Assembly (NCBI GenBank): GCA_031253875.1
Contig: JAIRVN010000222.1
Coordinates: forward strand, 1 to 6,571
Direction of reading: 5' to 3'
Length of the DNA stretch: 6,571 bases
Source: Deltaproteobacteria bacterium
Lineage (GTDB): Bacteria > Desulfobacterota > Desulfovibrionia > Desulfovibrionales > Desulfovibrionaceae
A program made the translations under genes and the position numbers. The stretch's first letter is position 1, and every line of letters starts with the position of its first letter. Below the pieces are notes generated by a model. That model was not told where the DNA came from. It saw nothing but the letters and a program-made list of their open reading frames with translations, and searched no databases. This document shows positions 1 to 4,421 of the stretch, piece after piece.

Positions 1-2
1 AG

Positions 3-1028
3 GTGCTTATTGTTGACGACATCAATACGAATTTGAAAGTGGCGGAAGGCTTGCTGTCGCCTTATAGCATGCAGCTTACATGTTGCAAAAGTGGCGTTGA
101 AGCAATAGAGTTAGTAAAATTAAACTACTACGATTTAGTGCTCATGGATCACATGATGCCCGGCATGGACGGCATTGAAGCCACGTCGAACATCAGAATG
201 TTGGACGGTGAAAAGCCGTACTACACAAGCCTGCCGATTATAGCGCTGACGGCTAACGCTGTTGTCGGCACACGGGAAATGTTTTTGAAGAACGGCTTCA
301 ACGATTTTTTGTCAAAACCGATCGATACGGCCGAACTGAATGCCGTTTTGGAAAAATGGATTCCACAGGAAAAGCAGCAAAAGTTGACCAGAGAACGCGC
401 CAAAACCGCCGCGCTTAAGGCGCAGGATGACAGCGCCCCCATGCAGATTGCCGGGCTGGATGTCAATGCGGGCATTGCCATGACAGGCGGAACGCGCAAG
501 CATTATGTGCAGGCGCTTGCCGTATTTCATCAGGATGGGTTTGAGAAGATGGAAGAAATCCGGACATGCCTGGAAACGGAGGATCTGCCTCTGTATGTGA
601 CCTATGTCCATGCGATCAAGAGCGCTGCCGCAAGCATCGGGGCCGGCGATCTGTCCAACGTCGCACAACGCCTGGAGGCAGCGGGAAGGCAGGCGGATCT
701 GGCCTTTATCAAAATACACACCCCGTCCTTTCTCCTGGCGTTGGAGACGCTTTCACACACGATACGCGAGGCGCTGTCGGCGGACAGGGGAGAAGAACGG
801 CAGGACGCCGGCAACCCGGAAATTCTGACAAGCGAACTTGTCAAACTCAAGACGGCGCTTGACGCGTTTGATTCCGCCGCTATTGACGAAGCTGTCAACA
901 GCTTGCAGGACTTTACGCAGGCGGCTGATATCGGTAATGCTGTTGAACTTATCCTCCATAACACGCTCATCGGCGAATATGGCGAGGCAATAGTATTGAT
1001 AAACGCTTTATTGCCGGATGTTGAATAG
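3..1028 (+). CDS. Hybrid sensor kinase, C-terminal part (receiver + HPt), 5'-truncated
   Basis: This is the end of a multi-domain phosphorelay protein; the reading frame is already open at the window edge, and the first codon (GTG) sits inside the first beta strand of a receiver domain, so it is not a start. Residues 1 to about 120 are a receiver: acidic pair D5-D6, phospho-acceptor D49 in the context VLMDHMMPGMDG, T83 in ALTAN, and K105 in FLSKP. Residues about 150-255 form an HPt domain with the phosphorylatable H203 in HAIKSAAASIGA. After a linker, residues about 272-341 form a helical tail. Known for the family: phosphate passes from the kinase His to the receiver Asp to the HPt His and on to a separate response regulator. 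The kinase core must lie upstream. A free-standing receiver-HPt protein is possible but less likely. No terminator is visible after the stop; the next gene starts 40 bases on. Confidence 0.9.
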   Translation: MLIVDDINTNLKVAEGLLSPYSMQLTCCKSGVEAIELVKLNYYDLVLMDHMMPGMDGIEATSNIRMLDGEKPYYTSLPIIALTANAVVGTREMFLKNGFNDFLSKPIDTAELNAVLEKWIPQEKQQKLTRERAKTAALKAQDDSAPMQIAGLDVNAGIAMTGGTRKHYVQALAVFHQDGFEKMEEIRTCLETEDLPLYVTYVHAIKSAAASIGAGDLSNVAQRLEAAGRQADLAFIKIHTPSFLLALETLSHTIREALSADRGEERQDAGNPEILTSELVKLKTALDAFDSAAIDEAVNSLQDFTQAADIGNAVELILHNTLIGEYGEAIVLINALLPDVE

Positions 1029-1058
1029 TGGAACGTATCGACGCAAGCATGCTGTTTC

Positions 1059-1064
1059 AGGAGA
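1059..1064 (+). promoter_or_regulatory. Ribosome binding site of the DUF1844 gene
   Basis: AGGAGA lies five bases (from GGAG) before the ATG at 1069. It fixes that start over the longer in-frame extension back to 1018, which would overlap the end of the preceding gene and lacks a comparable site. Confidence 0.75.
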
Positions 1065-1068
1065 AGCC

Positions 1069-1386
1069 ATGACTCACACTGCCTCGCAACATGTTCCTCC
1101 GGATGACGCAAGGGCGATGCCCCAAGTGACGTTTTCGACCTTCATCCTGTCCCTGGCGTCAACGGCCCTGGTGCAGCTCGGCGAAGTGCCCAATCCGGAA
1201 ACCGGGCAGATTGAACAGAATCTTGCTTTGGGCAAGCATACCATCGACGTGCTCGACATGCTGCGTTCCAAGACCCAGGCCTGCCTGGACAATGAGGAAA
1301 AACGCCTGCTCGACGGCATTCTCTATGAACTGCGCATGAAATATGTTTTGAAAACTCCTTCCACGACAGGCGGACACCATGCATAA
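1069..1386 (+). CDS. DUF1844 family protein, function unknown
   Basis: A small, soluble, cytoplasmic protein of 105 residues with no signal peptide or membrane segment. Residues about 18-94 match the DUF1844 pattern as I remember it: TFILSLASTALVQLG, then PNPETGQIEQNL, a helix with HTIDVLDML, and a final helix ending LLDGILYELRMKYV. The N-terminal 17 residues and the tail after residue 94 (TPSTTGGHHA) look disordered. The start at 1069 is chosen from its strong ribosome binding site. The biochemical role of the family is not known. The stop overlaps the argC start by 8 bases, so the two genes are almost certainly translated from one message and may be translationally coupled. I see nothing here that assigns a function beyond this linkage. 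Confidence 0.85.
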   Translation: MTHTASQHVPPDDARAMPQVTFSTFILSLASTALVQLGEVPNPETGQIEQNLALGKHTIDVLDMLRSKTQACLDNEEKRLLDGILYELRMKYVLKTPSTTGGHHA

Positions 1387-2434
1387 AGAACTGCGTGCGG
1401 GCCTGATCGGCGTGACCGGCTATACGGGCATGGAACTTGTGCGTCTTTTGGCCGCGCATCCCAGATTCCGGCTGAGTTTTGCAGCGTCACGGACCGAAGC
1501 GGGCAAGCGCCTTGGCGAACATTATCCTTTCCTGGAAAAGTTGCCCGGCGCGAATCTCGTCATTGGACAGCCGGACGCCAGACAGGCCGCCGCGCGGTGC
1601 GACCTCGTCTTTCTGGCCGTGCCGCACGGCGCCGCCATGAACATGGCGGCGGAATTGCGCGCGGAAGACCTGGCCGTGGTGGATCTGTCCGCGGACTTCC
1701 GCATCCGGGATGTGGCTGTCTTTGAGCAATGGTACGCGACAACGCACAGTCAGCGGGCGCTGCTGCACGAAGCGGTGTACGGCCTGCCGGAACTGTACGG
1801 CGAAGCCGTTGCCAACGCCAAACTGGTGGCCAACCCCGGCTGTTATCCCACGGCGAGTATTTTGGGCTTGTACGCGGCGCTCAAACACGGCTTCATCAGC
1901 AGCGAGGATCTGATCATCGACGCCAAATCCGGAACTTCCGGCGCGGGACGCAAGGCCTCGGTGTCCACGCTGTTCTGCGAAGTGCATGACAGCTTCCGGG
2001 CCTATAATCTCGGCAAGCACCGCCATACGCCTGAAATAGAACAGGAACTCTCGGCTGTGGCGGGCGTGCCGGTGCGACTGTCTTTCAATCCGCATCTTTT
2101 GCCGATTGATCGCGGCATCCATGCCACCATCTATGCCAAGCTCAATGGGGAACATACGCTGGATGAAATCCATGCGGCCCATGTGGATTGCTGGAAAGAG
2201 GCCCCCTGGGTGCGGGTGCTGTCCATGGGCTGCCTGCCGGAGACGCGCAACGTGCGCGGATCCATGTTCTGCGATATTGGACTGGCGGTCGATCCGCGCA
2301 CCGAACGGTTGATCATATGTTCCGTCATTGACAACCTGTGCCGGGGCGCTTCCGGCCAGGCGCTGGCCAATGCCAACCTGATGTGCGGCCTGCCTGTGGA
2401 CTGCGGGCTTGCCCAGGCTCCGCTGATGCCGTAG
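1379..2434 (+). CDS. argC: N-acetyl-gamma-glutamyl-phosphate reductase
   Basis: This enzyme catalyses the NADPH-dependent reduction of N-acetyl-glutamyl-5-phosphate to the semialdehyde, the third step of arginine (ornithine) biosynthesis in the cytoplasm. The 351 residues match the usual family length. Seen in order: the nucleotide-binding loop GVTGYTGMELVRLL at 11-24; the LAVPHGAAM segment at 79-87; VDLSADFRI at 101-109; the catalytic cysteine C155 in ANPGCYPTA; KSGTSGAGR at 183-191; the HRHTPEI motif at 214-220 with the likely catalytic H216; and the C-terminal DNLCRGASGQALANANLM segment at 318-335. All key residues are present, so the enzyme should be active. The start codon lies inside the last codons of the DUF1844 gene, with a weak AGGCGG at 1368-1373 ahead of it, which suggests coupling to the upstream gene. 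No other arginine gene is in the window. Confidence 0.97.
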   Translation: MHKELRAGLIGVTGYTGMELVRLLAAHPRFRLSFAASRTEAGKRLGEHYPFLEKLPGANLVIGQPDARQAAARCDLVFLAVPHGAAMNMAAELRAEDLAVVDLSADFRIRDVAVFEQWYATTHSQRALLHEAVYGLPELYGEAVANAKLVANPGCYPTASILGLYAALKHGFISSEDLIIDAKSGTSGAGRKASVSTLFCEVHDSFRAYNLGKHRHTPEIEQELSAVAGVPVRLSFNPHLLPIDRGIHATIYAKLNGEHTLDEIHAAHVDCWKEAPWVRVLSMGCLPETRNVRGSMFCDIGLAVDPRTERLIICSVIDNLCRGASGQALANANLMCGLPVDCGLAQAPLMP

Positions 2435-2436
2435 AT

Positions 2437-2442
2437 GGAGAG
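2437..2442 (+). promoter_or_regulatory. Ribosome binding site of the glycosyltransferase gene
   Basis: GGAGAG lies directly after the argC stop and just before the ATG at 2446. It supports that start over an in-frame extension back to 2338, which would run inside argC and encode a proline- and glycine-rich stretch unlike the family N-terminus. Confidence 0.7.
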
Positions 2443-2445
2443 ATA

Positions 2446-3498
2446 ATGGCGCGGATACTCTACGGCATCCACGGCACGGGCCATGGCCACGCCATGCGCG
2501 GTTTGACTGTCGCCCGCAAGCTGACGGAACATGAATTCCTGTTCGTGACCAACGGGGACGCGCCGTCCGTCCTGGAAAAGGAATTTCCGGTGGCCCGGCT
2601 GGACAACCTGGGCACGGTCTGCCGCAACTACAAGGTAGATATGCCCGCCACTGTGGCCCAAGCCGTGCCTGTTCTGCTGCGGCGCAAACACATCACGGAA
2701 AAACTGCTGCGGATCATGGACGATTTCAAGCCGGATCGCTGCATGACCGATTTGGAATATTTCGTGCCGCGCGCGGCGAAACAGAGCGGCCTCGCCTGCC
2801 TGACGCTGGACCACCAGCACGTGATCACCTGCTGCCGGCACAAGCTGCCGCCGGATATGTGGTTTGATTACTTTGTACAGGGCCTGACGCCGAAATACCT
2901 CTTTCCTCCCACCGAGGAAAACCTGATCATTTCCTTTTATGCTCCTCCGCTGCGGCCGGAATACAAGGCCAGGATTGTCCCGCCCATTTTGCGCAGGAGC
3001 GTTCTGGATCTGAAGCCCTGTGACAGCGGGCATGTGCTCGTCTATCAGAGCAATTCCACACATCGCGGCTTGTTGGACTTTCTGCGGGCTTCCACCAGAC
3101 GGACATGCTATATTTTCGGCTACAAGAACCGAGTGGGGCGCGAGGATAACCTGGTCTTCCGACCCAAGTCCGAAGAAGAATTTTTGGAGTTGCTGGAAGG
3201 CGCATCCTATGTCATTTGCGGCGGCGGACATACGCTGATGACCGAAGCGCTGTTTTTGGGCAAGGCTGTTTTGAGTCTGCCGTTAAAGGCTTTTGTGGAA
3301 CAGCGCTTTAACGCCTTGTACATCGAACAGCTCGGCTACGGCATGCAGGCGGACATGTTCGCCTTGCAACCGGCCTTGCTTGCGGAATTTGAAGCACGTT
3401 TGGATGTCTTCAGGCACAACGTGAGCAGGGGGAATTTTTGCGGGAACCAGTTGGTGTTCGATCTGGTGACGAACTTTATCCGCACGGGCACGCTGTAG
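2446..3498 (+). CDS. GT-B glycosyltransferase, MJ1255/VC2487-like
   Basis: A predicted cytoplasmic nucleotide-sugar glycosyltransferase of 350 residues with no signal peptide or membrane span. The N-terminus ILYGIHGTGHGHAMRGL carries the GxGHGHxxR loop (residues 10-18) typical of the MJ1255/VC2487 group and of MurG-like GT-B folds. Further signatures are TDLEYF at 101-106, DHQHV at 122-126, and the C-terminal donor-site segment GGGHTLMTEALFLGKAVLSLP at 259-279, followed by EQRFNALYIEQLGYG. Both Rossmann halves are therefore complete. The start is chosen because it begins the first beta strand and has a good ribosome binding site. It lies 11 bases after argC and probably belongs to the same operon. 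Donor and acceptor cannot be read from the sequence; surface glycan or glycolipid synthesis is the usual guess for this fold. Nothing links it to arginine synthesis except position. Confidence 0.85.
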   Translation: MARILYGIHGTGHGHAMRGLTVARKLTEHEFLFVTNGDAPSVLEKEFPVARLDNLGTVCRNYKVDMPATVAQAVPVLLRRKHITEKLLRIMDDFKPDRCMTDLEYFVPRAAKQSGLACLTLDHQHVITCCRHKLPPDMWFDYFVQGLTPKYLFPPTEENLIISFYAPPLRPEYKARIVPPILRRSVLDLKPCDSGHVLVYQSNSTHRGLLDFLRASTRRTCYIFGYKNRVGREDNLVFRPKSEEEFLELLEGASYVICGGGHTLMTEALFLGKAVLSLPLKAFVEQRFNALYIEQLGYGMQADMFALQPALLAEFEARLDVFRHNVSRGNFCGNQLVFDLVTNFIRTGTL

Positions 3499-3499
3499 A

Positions 3500-3528
3500 C
3501 CGCCGCCGGATCTGTCCGCGGACGGCGG
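3500..3528 (+). terminator. GC-rich stem-loop just after the glycosyltransferase stop
   Basis: Left arm CCGCCGCCG (3500-3508) pairs with CGG-A-CGGCGG (3519-3528) with one bulged A and a 10-base loop. It begins two bases after the stop codon at 3496-3498, a usual place for an mRNA-ending or mRNA-protecting structure. No T-tract follows, so it is not a canonical Rho-independent terminator. It may act as a Rho-assisted or 3'-protecting hairpin. Treat termination as inference. Confidence 0.4.
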
Positions 3529-3590
3529 AGAGTGTTCCCGGCGGCAATGCACACTTGCTGGAGACTGTGATTCCTGTAAGCTGAAATGAT

Positions 3591-3620
3591 TTGCAAACCC
3601 GGAAGCCTTTGCTGTATAGA
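3591..3620 (+). promoter_or_regulatory. Candidate sigma-70-like promoter for the binding-protein/kinase pair
   Basis: TTGCAA (3591-3596) and TATAGA (3615-3620) are 18 bases apart; each matches four of six consensus positions. This would put transcription start near 3627. It is the best pair I found by eye in the 149-base gap, but it overlaps the inverted repeat at 3598-3639. If this is the true promoter, the repeat acts as DNA (operator) and not as a leader RNA hairpin. Confidence 0.35.
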
Positions 3621-3639
3621 TACGGCAAAACATTCCGGG
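3598..3639 (+). promoter_or_regulatory. Long imperfect inverted repeat covering the start of the ribosome binding site
   Basis: CCCGGAA (3598-3604) is the exact reverse complement of TTCCGGG (3633-3639). Inside them, after a 3x3 internal loop, TTTGCTGTA (3608-3616) pairs with TACGGCAAA (3621-3629) with a single G-U pair, leaving a four-base loop (3617-3620). Sixteen pairs in 42 bases is well above what the surroundings would give by chance. The 3' arm ends in GGG, which is also the start of the GGGAG ribosome binding site (3637-3641) of the gene at 3648. As RNA it would partly hide that site; as DNA it is a good operator-like dyad. An A-run follows, so it is not a terminator for this strand. 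Which role is real is unknown. Confidence 0.6.
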
Positions 3640-3641
3640 AG
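3637..3641 (+). promoter_or_regulatory. Ribosome binding site of the solute-binding protein gene
   Basis: GGGAG lies six bases before the ATG at 3648 and decides this start over the in-frame TTG at 3591. The resulting protein begins with a normal signal peptide. Its first three bases are paired in the hairpin at 3598-3639. Confidence 0.75.
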
Positions 3642-3647
3642 AAAAAA

Positions 3648-4403
3648 ATGCGCACAGTTTGTTTTGCTCTGTTGCTGCTTCTGACGGCCGCTCCCGTTGT
3701 GCGGGCTGCTGAAGAGCCGTTGCGCGTGGGCATGGATATTCCTTATCCGCCGTTTGTCTACAAAAAGCCCGATGGCACGCTTGCGGGCTTTGATGTGGAC
3801 ATAACCAGAGCCCTGTGCGCCGTCATCAAACGGGAATGTGTGATTGTTGCAGTGGACTTCGACAATCTTGTGCCATTCGTTGCCCAGGGCAAGCTCGACA
3901 TGGTGGTGGCGGGGCTGTCCGCGACCCCCGAACGCGCAAAGCTGGTGGACTTCACGGAGCGCTATTACCGCTCCCACACCATCTTTGTTGAAAAGGCCGG
4001 GGCCGGGATAGACATCTCCCCTGGCGGACTGGCCGGCAAACGGGTGGGGACGCAGGCCGGCACCACGCAGGAAGAATTTTTGATCCGGGCGTACCCGAAA
4101 TCTATTCTGGTATTGCGCCCTGACTTCGAAAGCCTGATGGCAGACCTGCAAGATGGAAAGGTCGACGCGGTGTTGATAGAGGGACTTCCCGGCTTCGCCT
4201 ATCTCAAAACGCCCCAGGGCAGCCAATTTGAAGCCGTGGGAGGCGCCGTGCCGGATCCCATGCTTTCCGGCGTCTTCAGCATCGCGGTCTCCAAAAAACT
4301 TCCGCAACTCACCCGGGCGCTGAACGCGGCCATTGAGACTCTCAGAAAAAACGGCGAATATGCCAGAATCAACAGGAACTACTTTGATTTTAATATATAT
4401 TGA
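3648..4403 (+). CDS. Periplasmic family-3 solute-binding protein (polar amino-acid type)
   Basis: An exported binding protein of 251 residues, normal for SBP_bac_3. Residues 1-20 are a signal peptide (basic MR start, leucine-rich core, VVRA before a cut near A20/A21); there is no lipobox cysteine, so it should be soluble in the periplasm. The mature protein shows IPYPPFVYKKPDG with GFDVDI (31-52), LVPFVAQGKLDMVVAGLSAT (74-93), R96 in TPERAKLVDF (the residue that normally holds the ligand carboxylate), GTQAGTTQEEFL (134-145) and VDAVLIE (172-178). C57 and C64, six residues apart, match the disulfide position of HisJ/ArgT, and E178 stands where an Asp usually holds the ligand amino group. Polar or basic amino acid binding is therefore likely but unproven. 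No permease or ATPase gene is seen nearby. A sensor kinase follows 18 bases downstream in the same frame, which points to a signalling co-receptor role. Confidence 0.9.
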   Translation: MRTVCFALLLLLTAAPVVRAAEEPLRVGMDIPYPPFVYKKPDGTLAGFDVDITRALCAVIKRECVIVAVDFDNLVPFVAQGKLDMVVAGLSATPERAKLVDFTERYYRSHTIFVEKAGAGIDISPGGLAGKRVGTQAGTTQEEFLIRAYPKSILVLRPDFESLMADLQDGKVDAVLIEGLPGFAYLKTPQGSQFEAVGGAVPDPMLSGVFSIAVSKKLPQLTRALNAAIETLRKNGEYARINRNYFDFNIY

Positions 4404-4421
4404 TGTCCTTGCGCCGCGCCT

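Noticed and set aside
1487..2182. A 231-codon minus-strand open frame inside argC
   Set aside because: It is fully contained in argC and has no recognisable protein features.
2131..3231. A 366-codon minus-strand open frame over argC and the glycosyltransferase
   Set aside because: It is antisense to conserved coding sequence, spans two unrelated genes and shows no domain or ribosome binding site.
3598..3650. The hairpin before 3648 as a Rho-independent terminator
   Set aside because: On the + strand it is followed by an A-run, not T. On the minus strand only a weak T-rich stretch follows and no minus-strand gene needs ending there.
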